DNA from: Taxillus chinensis | Lineage: Eukaryota > Streptophyta > Magnoliopsida > Santalales > Loranthaceae | DNA: 64,000 nucleotides | Direction of reading: 5' to 3' | NCBI GenBank assembly: GCA_023512835.1 | Contig: CM042090.1 | Location: 26,451,783 to 26,515,782 of the forward strand | Shown here: in pieces, positions 37,701 to 49,700 of the stretch | Layout: every line of letters begins with the position of its first letter | Numbering within the stretch: the first letter of the stretch is position 1 | Notes under the pieces: generated by a model | Databases searched by the model: none | What the model saw: the letters and a program-made list of their open reading frames with translations, nothing else | What the model was told of the DNA's origin: nothing | Program-made: the position numbers and the translations under genes

Positions 37701-38136
37701 TGTTGGGATACATTGTGATATCTATTAGGTAAAGGTCACTACTTAATTGTCCTATTAAGTATTTTCTCTTGAAAGCACGAAATTTGCTACGTAAATCCTC
37801 ACCATCACCTAGTGAAATTTCACAAGATGATACCTTATAATTTTGTGAAAATTATATTATAGTTTTCATACATTTCAATATATATAATTTTTACGAATCA
37901 ATTTTTTATTGACTATTAATTCAAATTTATAAACTTTTAGTGGGACACTCATCCACGTAAATATATTTACTTGCAAAGTTTTTATTAACACTTTTAAGGT
38001 TTTGAATGTGTTGTGAAATATAAGAGAATATTAATACCTAAACACTATTGAAGTTTTTATTAATATATATATATATATAATGCATATGTAATATATATGT
38101 ATATTATATATCTCATATATAATTATTTAAAATTAT

Positions 38137-38168
<32 letters not shown>

Positions 38169-38640
38169 CAAAAAATTGAAAATTGTGACAAAAAACAAAG
38201 AGGGTATAGAAAAAGAAAAAAGATATATATGTACATGACTTGTGTGGGAGGAAATGATCATTATCTACATTTGTTTTATTTATTTATTTTTTTCGTTTTT
38301 AAAATGTAATAACGATTTTTAAATATAAAATACTTAAAACTGAAAAAAATAGAGATTATTTTCATTTTTTATAATTTAAAAAATAAAAACAACTTTTTTA
38401 TTTAAAATTTTAAATTTTTTTTATTTAAAAATAACTCTATCATTGTATACTAAGGCTTAAAAGATCGGGCTTTAGGAAAAGATTTGGGGATTTTATATTG
38501 GTCGCATGCAAAGAAGTTTGTGTTGTATTACCGGGAGCAATGCAACAAGAATCAGCTCCAAGTGCATGGGACTCGAGTGAGATAAAAATGGGATGGCATA
38601 TTTAGGACGGGATTCCGGACTGCACATTAGTGCAGAATTA
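34739..38640. other. Long AT-rich intergenic region
   Basis: Almost 4 kb without a supported gene. It includes (AT)n tracts near 38059-38078 and 38148-38168 and T-rich runs near 35340-35400. Open frames here are short, hydrophobic and compositionally driven. Confidence 0.6.
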
Positions 38641-38643
38641 CTA

Positions 38644-38817
38644 ACGCTCCAAAGCATGCTGAAAATGTGAACATGCCAAATTGAAAAAATAAAAAATATA
38701 TATTGAAAAAAAATATACATTACATATGCCAAAGCATAGCAGACTTACTAGGCGCTCCAAAGCATGGTGAAAATGTAAACATGCCAAATTGAATAAAAAA
38801 AAACATTACATATGCCA
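38644..38817. repeat. Two-copy tandem duplication downstream of the DRP1 gene
   Basis: CGCTCCAAAGCATG-TGAAAATGT, then AACATGCCAAATTGAA and CATTACATATGCC occur at 38644-38729 and again at 38752-38816. The first copy has an extra AT-rich insert. It lies beyond the DRP1 stop codon, possibly in or near the 3' untranslated region. Confidence 0.8.
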
Positions 38818-38942
38818 GTTTTGCAACTACAATATAAAACCCAGGTTAGGGTTCGTTGCAAGGTGGAGGGAGCATTAAGACAATGAAAAAGAGTTTTGTT
38901 CAGGTTTCTTGCAACATCTATACAATATAATAATTCTTGCAT

Positions 38943-41900
38943 TCATCTCGCCCATGATACCGAATCGATTTCATCGCGGGCAGACTTGTACAACTCGAGC
39001 CTCTTGGAACACTGCTGCCTTCGGTTCAATAGTGCACGATCTTCGTCCAGCAACTGTGATAGCTGCTTCTCCTACAAATATGATATTTTTTTTACCCAAC
39101 TATATTCCTTTTCAGAAATTTATAAAAATAACAACGATAGCAGGAAACAACACCCAAAGCAAACTACATTATTTAATTGCGCGCCCACATGGGTCTTTTC
39201 CTCCAACCTCCTCACTCCCACATTTCCCCAAATCCCAATCTAGATTTAGGATGAATGTTAATGTAGTAGATTTACCTCCTTTTTGCCCAGCTGGATATAG
39301 AAGTGGTTCAGTAAACACTGCTTGGCCTCTCTGACTTGACAGTGAACCACAGCCTTTGGGATTGAGTTCTTGAGTGTATTGGACACCATAGCAATGTAGG
39401 ATGAGACATTTGATGCAATCCTTCGGTAGTGCCCCTCGCCGTACCGATCTGTGGTGGTTGCTGCATTTGGAATTTGATCCCCCCCTTTGTCTCCCTCCTG
39501 TGGGAGTTTTCGAAAGAAATCAACAGTCAAGTATGTGGATTCCATATCTACTAATCGGAGTGTTGTCTTTCTGCTGTCATCGCGGAACCTCTCCAGCGCT
39601 GCATTGGCAGCCGCTGCTATTTCAGCCTGAAGACTAGGAAAGCGCCTCAACTCCTGCTCCACATTCCAAAACAGTAGGTGTTATAGCTTTTCAATTATTG
39701 TCGGATTCTAAAAGCAGAGGAAATTAAAAACCAAAAAAAAAAAAGGTAACTACTTGAAACCTGAGTTTCTCCGATGGACTTCCTCACGAGCTCTTTCAAG
39801 ACGAAGTGTACCTGCAAGGTTATATTTATTCACTGGTCAACTACTGGTTCAGTGACAACCAGAGAACTATAACCATCCCACGTTTCAATCCTCCAACATC
39901 ATTTGACAGATTCATCAAAATATGATTGACTGAGTTAAATTATGTCCTTCGGGTTTTCTAGACAAGGGGATAGAGATTCTTTCATGCAGAATGGCCTAGA
40001 TAAAGTAATGAATAAGAAAATAATTCAAGGCACCATCAATTATGTCCCTTCGGGTTTTCAGGGTAACATCTAGGAAAGAAAGTACTTACAGCATCTACTG
40101 TAGCTTCAGCTGGACCTCTAAAATAATTCAAGGCACCATCAATAAGGCGTCGGTAGCCCTGTTCAGGTGCAATCAGATGAGGTTGGTACCCATCAGCCTC
40201 TGACACTATTTTCCTTACGCTTTGAAGTGAGAGGTGCCGATCAAACGGAAGTTTCTTTAGAGCAGCTGGAAGCTGATAGTCAAAAACCCCATAAATCCGA
40301 TCACCGCCAGGTCTCCTGAAGTAGAACAGAAGAAGAATATGTAAGTTGCGGTGACACATTGCGGTGACACACAGAGGAAGTCTTCTTATTATGTAAAACA
40401 ATGAATGGAAACTAATGAAGCTCAAGGCCTCTGGGAATAACAAATTATTCTTTTTCCTTGCAACTGTGGAATGCTCATGTGCAAAAGCATAAATATCTGG
40501 AACTGCGTAGGGATTGAGAAGAAAATACCCGCCCTCAAGATGCTCCTTAAATACTTGGTCAAATGCACGGCAAAGTTGAAGGATAGTGTATTGTTGAGCC
40601 TGAAACATATAATCATTAAAAAAACAGACAATTTGAGTTGAGAACAAAAATAAAATAAAATCCAAAAGTAGGTGGAAGCCCCTCACCCCTGAATCAATAG
40701 CAACGGGTCTACCCAGATGATCCAACTCTGATTCAAGGTCTTGAATGCTTTTGTTAATAAGATATGAGATGTTCGGCATACGAGCCCTAATAACAGACTC
40801 AAGATGCTGAAATGCCATAAAATCATATTAAAAACCAAATGAACACCAAAAATATTATGTACAAAAGAACATATTCCCCACACGGAAATTATATAAATTT
40901 TACCAACCTTTGAGAGAAGTTTAGCAAGATATTCTGAACCCATTTTACTGGCCAGGTGCCCATAATCAGGACTACAGTAGAAAAATTCACGCTCCCTACG
41001 TCGTGCAGCAATCATGTCAACATTTTTCATAATGTCAGCTTGTGACCGGTTAACAATTCCAACCCAAGGGCGTTGCAGCCGGAATGATCTTCCTTCGAGA
41101 ACCTTCATGCACAACAATTGAGGAAGATAGAGAACTGATTAGTAATGTTCTAAAGTTACAACACCCGCAGAGCCTTCATGGACAAACAATTGAGGAAAAT
41201 AGAGAACTGAGATGCATGAGTCTATCTGGATTAGTAATGTTACAATGTCTGCAGATCATTTGTACATAATTGAACATGACTTTTTATTGAAAACAATGCA
41301 TTTGAATAATGTAATAAATAATAAAATGTCGAATGGAATGGGTAGCTTATCACGTTGTCGTGGAACTGGAAACCGTTACCCAATAATAATAATAATAATA
41401 ATAATGACCACGATGATGATGATGCAAAATAAATAAATAAAACATCATATTTCTCAATTTTGAGATGGAACAGAATTATTCGTATACGGTAGGCGCTACA
41501 AAAATTGCTTCTTTATCAATATTTTTAGACTAGCACGTTGATGAAAGCATTTTATTTTTAAGAATAGCATAAAGGTCAAAGAATAGCATTATCTATTACA
41601 TTATATAACTCTGAACTGAAGTTAATAGAAGATAGGTCCATATAGCCAACGTAATACCATTATATAGGGTCCACATTTTCTTCAATAGAAACACTAAATG
41701 TCATTTTTACCAAGAAAAAGAAATAAAAACTTACATCCAACGCATTTGTTCCCTTATCCATCAAATCGATTTTTGTCAACACGCCAAATGTCCTTTCACC
41801 TGGAAAACAAACAACAGTGACAAACCAGCATGCTTAACAAAGAACATAGAGTAAGGACATATGATGCCATCATGTTGCCCATTCTCGGATTGTTTGTGAT

Positions 41901-44204
41901 GAGAGTGTACTGTGCAGGAAAATACCTGTGGGGTCAACCTCCCTGGCAAGTTTGATGGCATCTGATGTTGCTACATCTTGGTTGGCTGGTGTTACGGCCA
42001 AAATGATGCAATTGGGCTACATTTAAGAACCGTCCAGTCAGCGGTGGAGGAAGTGAAAAATAAAATCTTGAATCCAATAAAAAAATTATAAAACATCATC
42101 GGGTAGGAAGAAAGTAATAGAAGAGGAAAACAGACAGATGGTAAGAGGAAGACAAAGCTAATAAATAAGTATCATAGAAAGATGAGAGAGAAGTTACTTG
42201 GAACCAAAAAAAAAACTTTACCTTCTCAACATAGGAGCGGACCATATTTTCAATGTCCTGAACAATATTCTCCGGTTGCCCCTCTGTCAGTTATAAGCAA
42301 TTCTCAAATTACATATCTTTGGAGAAAAAGGATTTCAAATGATGGAGGTCCAAGCAGTTAAACGAGCTAAATCGATCAAATAAATTATAAAGCACCATAC
42401 ATACCTACAGCAATCTTTGTTAAACCAGGTAAATCAATCAGTGTCAAGTTAACAACTGCCAATGGAAGTGTTGTCAGGACATGACTAACAAGACAAAAAT
42501 ACAATGAACATGATAAACTCCACAATACACATAATAACAGCAATATCCTAATATCTACTAGAAAGAACAACACAAAATATAGTATCATAAAAAGCAAAAT
42601 GGAAGTCAGCATTGTTATCGTTCCACTTTGTATGTTAATTCAAAACAAAAAACAAAACTGAATTGTATGGACAAGATTACTGAAAACACACCATTAGGTG
42701 AGAAGATGCTAAGATGGATGGGAATCGGTGAAATTTGTTTCGACTTTCCTATCAGCCTATCAGTTTCATCTGAAATTTCATTTCGAACGGCAGCTGCACA
42801 GAAGCATTTTCTATCAGAAAAGAATATATATTGATATTTAAATATTCCATAAAGTGAAAACTACAAAAAAAAAAAATCACAATCCAAGAAATCTGGACAA
42901 ACAATAACAACAATTAAAAAACTTGCTGTGGAATAATAAGATGACCATGTTTTAGAATAAGAAGAAAATTTCAATCTTAGAATTCTTCCAAGCCTTCCCA
43001 TGTGAAGCTAATATTGATGATTACTCATTAAAGTATAAATATTAGATTGAACTCAACAATCATGCTAATTATGGTTATCTATGAGACTCTCAAAGTTGGT
43101 GTCCGACCACAAAACGCAATTTAAAATGAACCACAACTAAAATACGTCACATGCATATGAAACAACATACAGAAATCCGTGAATCTTCTTTTTGGAATGT
43201 GAAGAAATTCAGCATACTCAGGAAGTCCTTCCTCTATCTTGTGCAGCTGCAACACCAAAGGCCTCCTAGTCACAATTCCTGTTTAAAATCATAAAACCAA
43301 ATCATGAGCGCCTACATGGCACGCAAGGGCACTGCAAACGATGTTCTGAAGAAGTAATGAAAAGAAATAACTAGAAATCACTCAATTGACTAACACTTGT
43401 TTAGAACACCCGAAGTGTTTGTTTGCCAACATGGCTATAAATAGCTTTATGATAATAATATACACAGGAAACAGTAGGTGCATCTCATTTTCCATATCAC
43501 CGAAAACAGATTTCTCAAAATTCTCATTTTCATGAAGAAATTTATATGAGTACATTAAAAACGTGAATAGAAACCATGTAGCTTTGGCGATCTGTAAAAT
43601 GCTAGGTTACTTACTAATGAACAATACAAAGGTGGGCCTCTAATACTTTGGAGCTATAAAATTTGGGGTTCGTACTTACAGTTACAGAGGCAGCCTTTTT
43701 ACCACCCAACCAGATTATGGGATTGAATTTGTCCATACATATTTTATTTTCGTTTATAAATCAAACACTCTCTTAGATAGAAAATTAGAAATCAAGATCA
43801 ACTCACATAAAAATGGTCACACCACATCCCATTTTATTTGTTTTTTTTAACCCCAATTTTGTTTCACCGCCACCATATAGAAAACAAATCAGGCAGGTGA
43901 AAACTCAAACCTGAACCCCTTGGAAGAAAATCGCGGCCAACCACGCTCTCAAGCACCGATGATTTTCCCGAACTCTACATTTTGAACAACAAAAAAGCAC
44001 ATCAGATCGCCTGAGAAACACCCACACACAAACACGCACACACAGAGGGAGAGGGAGGGGGAGAACCTGTCCGCCGACGACAACGATAGAAGGAAGAGAC
44101 TCCCAGAGAGTAGGGAAAGCGGAGGAGGCGTCGTCGCAGCCGTGGTCGCCGAGGACAGTACAGGTCCTCTGCATTCGATTGACGAGGACAATCGCGCTCT
44201 CCAT
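38943..44204 (-). CDS. DRP1: Dynamin-related protein 1 (DRP1C/E-like GTPase)
   Basis: Fifteen exons, in order: 44204-44067, 43974-43911, 43278-43171, 42793-42692, 42455-42405, 42283-42222, 42016-41926, 41799-41735, 41102-40908, 40806-40687, 40599-40529, 40315-40090, 39811-39761, 39653-39276 and 39071-38943. They total 1851 nt and 616 aa, the usual DRP1 length. GTPase motifs are intact: P-loop GGQSSGKSS (44-52), switch threonine T71, DLPG (145-148), TKID (214-217) and NRSQ (245-248). The middle domain follows, and the GED region includes [20 protein letters not shown]. As in the family, there is no PH or proline-rich domain. Known role: plant DRP1 proteins act at the cell plate and in clathrin-mediated endocytosis. 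The paralog (C or E) is not certain; features such as [14 protein letters not shown] favour C/E over A. Confidence 0.97.
40016..40147 (-). repeat. Exon fragment copied into the neighbouring DRP1 intron
   Basis: AAAATAATTCAAGGCACCATCAA occurs at about 40017-40039, in intron sequence, and again at about 40123-40145 inside exon 12, where it encodes part of LIDGALNYF. The two are about 106 bp apart. A second short pair, TTATGTCC(C)TTCGGGTTTTC, occurs at about 39942 and 40039 in the same intron. Confidence 0.8.
41101..41256 (-). repeat. Tandem duplication at the DRP1 exon 9 acceptor
   Basis: On the plus strand, CCTTCATG-ACAA-CAATTGAGGA-ATAGAGAACTG, then ATTAGTAATGTT, C-GCAGA, appears at 41102-41172 and again at 41173-41256. 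The first copy contains the real acceptor of exon 9 (41102/41103). The second, deeper in the intron, keeps a similar CATGAAG that could act as a decoy acceptor. Confidence 0.8.
41382..41405. repeat. (AAT)n microsatellite in a DRP1 intron
   Basis: About eight AAT units, followed by a short (GAT)n run at 41412-41423. Confidence 0.85.
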
Positions 44205-44303
44205 GGTCGATCGATCCCCTGGGCTTCGATTCTGAAAAGACTTTGGACACCAAAATGACGAAGCAAGATAATGAATAATAAAGACGAAGGGGAAGAAGAA
44301 CTG

Positions 44304-44333
44304 AAGAAGAAGAAGAAGAAGAAGAAGAAGAAG
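44304..44333 (-). repeat. (CTT)10 tract in the DRP1 5' leader
   Basis: Ten AAG/GAA units on the plus strand read as CTT/TTC in the transcript, about 100 nt upstream of the start codon. Pyrimidine tracts of this kind are common in plant 5' leaders. A GGAGT tandem (about 44399-44425) lies further upstream. Confidence 0.85.
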
Positions 44334-44479
44334 CGTCGCTCTGCGGTGGCTATTTGAATCGAATCGATTCGAAAATGTGGTGGTTTTTGTGGTTTCGTAG
44401 TGGAGTGGAGTGGAGTGGAGGGAGTGGAGCGGAGTAGTAAGAGACGTTGGTCGTGGGCCCAAACTACGGCTCTATCCAT

Positions 44480-45040
44480 ATCACATATACGTGTCCATCA
44501 GCGGCAGTTTCAAATTTCAAACTCGCCCCTTAAAAAAATGCGGGTGCATCACAAAAATATATAAAATAAAAAAAATCGTAACCGCTTCATTTCTCTTCAG
44601 AAAACTAAACAAATAATTTTTTTTATTTATAATCTAAATCTTTAAAACTTCGAGGGCACTATCGAATAAGTTTTTGAATAGAGGAGTGCGTGAGTTATAT
44701 TATTAAATTTAAAAAAACTATTTGCTTGTATTTGCTTGTATGAATGGTTAGTTCTAATAGTAATAATTAATAATAATAACTGCTTTATTTTTTAATCAGA
44801 TACATTGTATAATTGTATAGATAAGTTATGATATTCATTGTTGTTTAGATTGATTTTTTTTTAATATCCATATTAATCTAATAGTCGAAAAAGTATTCTT
44901 GCACTAACAGATATTTTCTTAAGTTTATTAAGAAAAATATTCATACCATTCATTAAGTGTACAAATAATATATTTTTTTGTCGTTTAATCCTTTGTTACC
45001 TAAGGTTTTGATAATAGAAATTTACCTTAAGCAATAACTT
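44480..45040. other. Intergenic DNA upstream of the DRP1 gene
   Basis: The DRP1 promoter side, AT-rich beyond 44560, with no other gene seen. Confidence 0.5.
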
Positions 45041-45043
45041 TTA

Positions 45044-45428
45044 GGCTCTGCTTGGTAAGATATAGGAAAAGGATAGAAAGAAAAGAGGTGAAAAATAGGT
45101 AGAAAAAAGGTAAATTTTTTATTTTTCATAGTATTGATATAAAAAATAAGGTAAAAAGTATTATACAATATAATATTTAATATTTTTTCATAATTATTAA
45201 TTTTTATAACCACTGAATTCGACAGAAAAGCAATACAAGTGACACGGTTCATTTTCAACCCAAAATCACGCTATTTCGCTATAAAAATTGGATACAATTT
45301 TTGAAATAATTTTTGCATGTCATTTGAAGTTTTATGTATCAACCAAGCGAATAAAAGTTGAAATTCTATACCTTTTCTGTTCCGACACCTATTTTCCATA
45401 GTTTTTTCCACATTAGCCAAACATAGCA
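45044..45428. mobile_element. PIF/Harbinger-like MITE, copy 1
   Basis: The left end is GGCTCTGCTTGGTAA and the right end (reversed) is TGCTATGTTTGGCTAA. TTA lies on both sides (45041-45043 and 45429-45431). The body is shared with the element at 59222-59614, including GAAAAGAGGTGAAAAA-like, AATATAATATTTAAT, TTTTCAACCCAAAATC and TGTATCA-CCAAG blocks. Noncoding, 385 bp. Confidence 0.85.
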
Positions 45429-45431
45429 TTA

Positions 45432-46720
45432 GTAATAGTTAAAAGTTGTCGACTAGTACACCCTTAATAATAATTTTTTTTCTCGTAGTTTTTTTTTTCA
45501 AAGTCACCTGGGCACCTTTTATTATATAGTCAAAATTCTCTCATATTGTACATTATTATTCATGTTTTAAGTAAAAATTTGACAACTTTCTGACGTACCT
45601 ATATGTTTCTCATTCTTGTACAACGGTATAAGGATATTTAACTATAAAGTTTTTATTGCTTTAATACTTTTATAGATTTTAACACGAAGTCCTAATATTT
45701 AAACTTAATCTCAATTAACACACACACATAGAAGGCTTATGTTTTGCCAAATGAACAGGACAGATTTTAGACCGAACTACATATTCTACCATCCCTGACG
45801 ACACTTCCTATTGTTTCTTCCTTCCAAAAACATGCCCAAGGGTCAAAACTAATAGCGAGAAATCACCTCTACTGGGACTGCACTTACTGATGCTTACAAC
45901 AAACTAGGAAATACCAATAAAGATGAGAACCACATTATTTTGATGGATCATTCTTTACACTTCTAAAATAAATACCTTTTATTTTATGTTTAAAAAACTT
46001 CATTTTACAAAATTTTTCAGAATGCAAACAAATATATCCCTGAAAATTATTTTTATTCATAAATATTCTACCGTATAGAATATGTTTCAATGGAGCCATA
46101 AAGTTTAACCAAAATTGAAACCATACTAAATGCATTACCATCCATGTAATATTCTTAAGCCTGTGTTTTCATTAACTTCTTTAATTTTAAGACATTTAAT
46201 AAATAGTGTCCTCTCTTTTCTTAAAGCTTAAAATTTGTTTTAAGAAAAAGATTTTGATTAAACATTTGCTTATCAATTAGATTGAGTTTTAAATTTCTAA
46301 GTCATTTCTACAAATTGCTACTTCTTGTTTATATATTCTTGCTGGACACCTTTATAGGAAGACAAAGACACTATCAGAGTTTCGAAATTTTAGATGGATA
46401 TAAATAAACATTTCCGGAGCATGAAGATTTATACAACTCTTTATATACAAAATCAACTATCAAGCGACGTAATAGATGTATCACTACATGGATCCAAATG
46501 GGGACGGTAAATTTTAACCTATTGCCCACTACTTACTACTTAGAAACAAATAAAAAAAACATGCCTATTGGCTGTCGTACTACAGATTATTAGAAAATTA
46601 GAAATGGCATAGCCGGTGCCGATTAACATCCATTCATATCCTGATGAAAGGCTGTGAATATACACAACAATAGAGTCGGATCCACATATTGGAGACAGCA
46701 TGTCAGTGAAGGTATCAGAT
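45432..46720. other. Intergenic DNA downstream of the meiotic gene
   Basis: AT-rich sequence; the right part must contain the 3' untranslated region of the minus-strand gene ending at 46721. No other gene is seen. Confidence 0.55.
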
Positions 46721-49700
46721 TCAGGCATTCCTCAAGGTTTTCCATGCAGATGTCTGCTTCAACACCTTTTGCACGCAAAGTTGAATAACACAACTTTCTA
46801 GCATTGTCACATGAGGACTCGAGTCTGCTTCTGCATATCAGTACGAAAAAAAGTATCAGTGGGGTAAAAAGATAACTGGGGAATATTGAAACAGATATTT
46901 AACTTGGATAGCTGAAAAGGTATATATATATATATAATAATAAGCCAAGGCAAATGGATTTTAGGTGACCCTAACGATAAATGGTAACAAAAGGTTACCT
47001 TTAGTTTTACTCCCCTCCTGACACGGAAGAGAAGTTTTGGCATCACAGAAATATCTGACAGCAACATAAACGACTTCAGTAGGAAGAAGGAACCTATGAA
47101 TTTTAAAAAAAAAACAGAAGGAAAACATAAGGGGATTCGACAATCCAAATATATACGTACTCATTATCATTTATAATTCTGCCAAATTTGTCAGGAACCT
47201 TTGTGGATTTTGATGAATCTTCTGCATAAGGAATTGTGTCGTCTGTTTCCGTGCATTTGTTTCCAATGCCATTTAAGTCTGAACCATCAATTGAATTTCT
47301 ATTTTCTTTAGTAACATCAAAGTGGCCCTCGTAAATGTCATCATCTCGTTTAAATTTCTGGCAATCCGATGGTAGTGGTGGGACTTCAGAATTCTCCCTA
47401 CATTTGCTAACACCCCTAACAGCGGAAAACTCCTCATTTCTTTGTTGAGCAGCAAATGGGGAAGACTCTGAAGGTATGCCTGTCATTCTAGAGGCAGGCC
47501 ATAAATCTGAAACGATTAGCTCAGGGCATATACCTGAGATGGGAGAAATAGAAGACTGCTCACGACCAAGTGATTGGTGAGATGCAAAATCTTCAGAAGG
47601 AGAATGGCCATTATGTAAGCAGTCAAAAGGACTATTATTTCCAAATTTCTCAAAAGACAATTGAGCATTAATCTGTTGTTGTGGAACAGGGAAGTCATGG
47701 ATCCAACTAGAAAATTTCCTCCCAGAAGTTTGGAGAAAAGAACTGATTCCCGAATCTTTATCAGCTGCCACGCATGTCTCCTCAAACAACCAATTCTCAT
47801 GTTTCCTTGAATTGTTTAGGCATCCAAAATTTGTATTATGTACTAATTTTGACGTAATGGGATTTGAGTCACTTGACATTCTTCCGCGTTTTCCTAACCA
47901 ATTTAGATTCTGCTTGCCTCGAGGAATATTCTTATTTGTTTCTTTGGCAAAATTTTCCACACCTTGTCTTTGACGTGGCCTTCGTAGGACATTGACATGA
48001 TTTTGAATGTTCTCTTTTGCAGTTGAAACTGAAAGTGAATCAGTAGTTGACTCACCCATAACTGACATGAATAATTTAGTAAAAAATTAGCTTCAGCTTG
48101 ACAAAGGAAATCTCTATCTATGAAATTAAATTTTGCACCAAAAATGATCTGCTATAATCATTTATAATACCTGCACTGGATGAGCAAGACTCCTCACTGC
48201 CAAAAGTTTGCCAAGAAAACAGATAAAATAAGCTTTAAATTCTCACAAAGGGATACGAGGAATAATCGTGAAACAAACAAAGCTCTTAGCATTTACCTCG
48301 GCAAGCTTATACTCTCCTTTATATCACTGGTGGCAATGCAAGACCAAGCTTGTTGGTCAGTTATGTCAAAAAAATCAGCACACCTGCCTACCTTTGGATA
48401 GCTGCAATCAGACCAGCCCCTCAAGTAAAAGGTTATGACAATGACCTAACTGTCATCTAAAATTAGATAACTTTCCAAATCAGAAGCAAGGAACTAGTTG
48501 TCATTTTTTTACCTTTGGCACTTTGAGGGTGGAGCATGAGACACTGGTTACCAAAGAAAAACAACACATCTGCATCTTTAGTAAACATATTATAGATTAT
48601 CAGAACATTCAAAGCTTTACAACGAACATTGATTTTGAGGAATAGAAAAGGCATTTTACAATTGTCCTCATGCGAAAATGGATAACCGTTCTAATTTTTT
48701 TAATTAGGATGGCAGTACATCAACTTTAGGGGGAGATACTATATAATCATACAGATTCATTGTTGCATTAAAAATGTGATCGAGGGTCTCTATGCAGATG
48801 TGTAGCTCATTATATATGGTGGCCATAATACCGTTCCAGAATCCCAAAAGGCAACAAACAATGCACTTGTTAGTCAATCTATTCCAAGAAACAAATGGGG
48901 GTGTTGAGGATGTGTCTTTCTTTTTCCTTTTTAAAAAGTTCAAAACATGGGGAAAAAAACTCCCCGCACTCACAACATTTTCAAAACAGGTTTGAGAAAC
49001 AACGAACTCCCACAAAACACCTTTCTAAATGAAATCTGAAAATATTAAATAAAAGCACTTCCAAAACATAACAAAAGTATAATTCTTTTAACAATTAAAT
49101 AATCAGGAGAAAAGAAAACAAAGGCCAACTCATACCAAAATATTTAAACGTTCTCATTTATTTTTGATTAATTATGTTTTTAACATTACTATAATGATCA
49201 GTAGAATGAGGTCTTTGAAAGTAGCCTGCAGCTGTAGTTTTAAAAAAATGGGTGCAAGATCCTGGAAACATTAACTTGTATAACTACAAGGCACTATATA
49301 TGTCAATAGAAGTATATAACAAGAACTCAGATGGACCAAAAAAACTAAAAAATGAAAATTTATAGCTATCAATCCTTCAGCAAGAAAGAAAGCACCTAAT
49401 ATATTGGCATCATTGTCCATTTCTCCAGCATTCATGGCATCCCTGTGAATATATAATGTCTTATTTTAGATTTTAGAACCAAATTGTGGCCCTCAAAACA
49501 GGGGAAAGAAATCAGTTTCAAGATATATACCCTCCTTTCAGTCGGTAAGGACAGTTCAAAGAAAAATCAGGCATTGTATGCTTTCCAAATTCCAAAAAAT
49601 CAGAACTATCACTCATTGGGCGTTGCCAACTCCTCCAAGATTGATCATTTGTTGTCTCATCAAGAAAGTTCTCATCTAGGAATCTAGAACTGGCTGTAAG

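Noticed and set aside
43905..44479. Long minus-strand frames reading through DRP1 exon 1
   Set aside because: They include leader and intron sequence; only the 44204-44067 part matches dynamin, followed by a GT donor.
47103..47160. Extension of the large HEIP1-type exon past 47161 in the same frame
   Set aside because: A GTACGT donor at 47160 and a phase-matched next exon at 47093-46999 give a better model; the extension is hydrophobic intron sequence.
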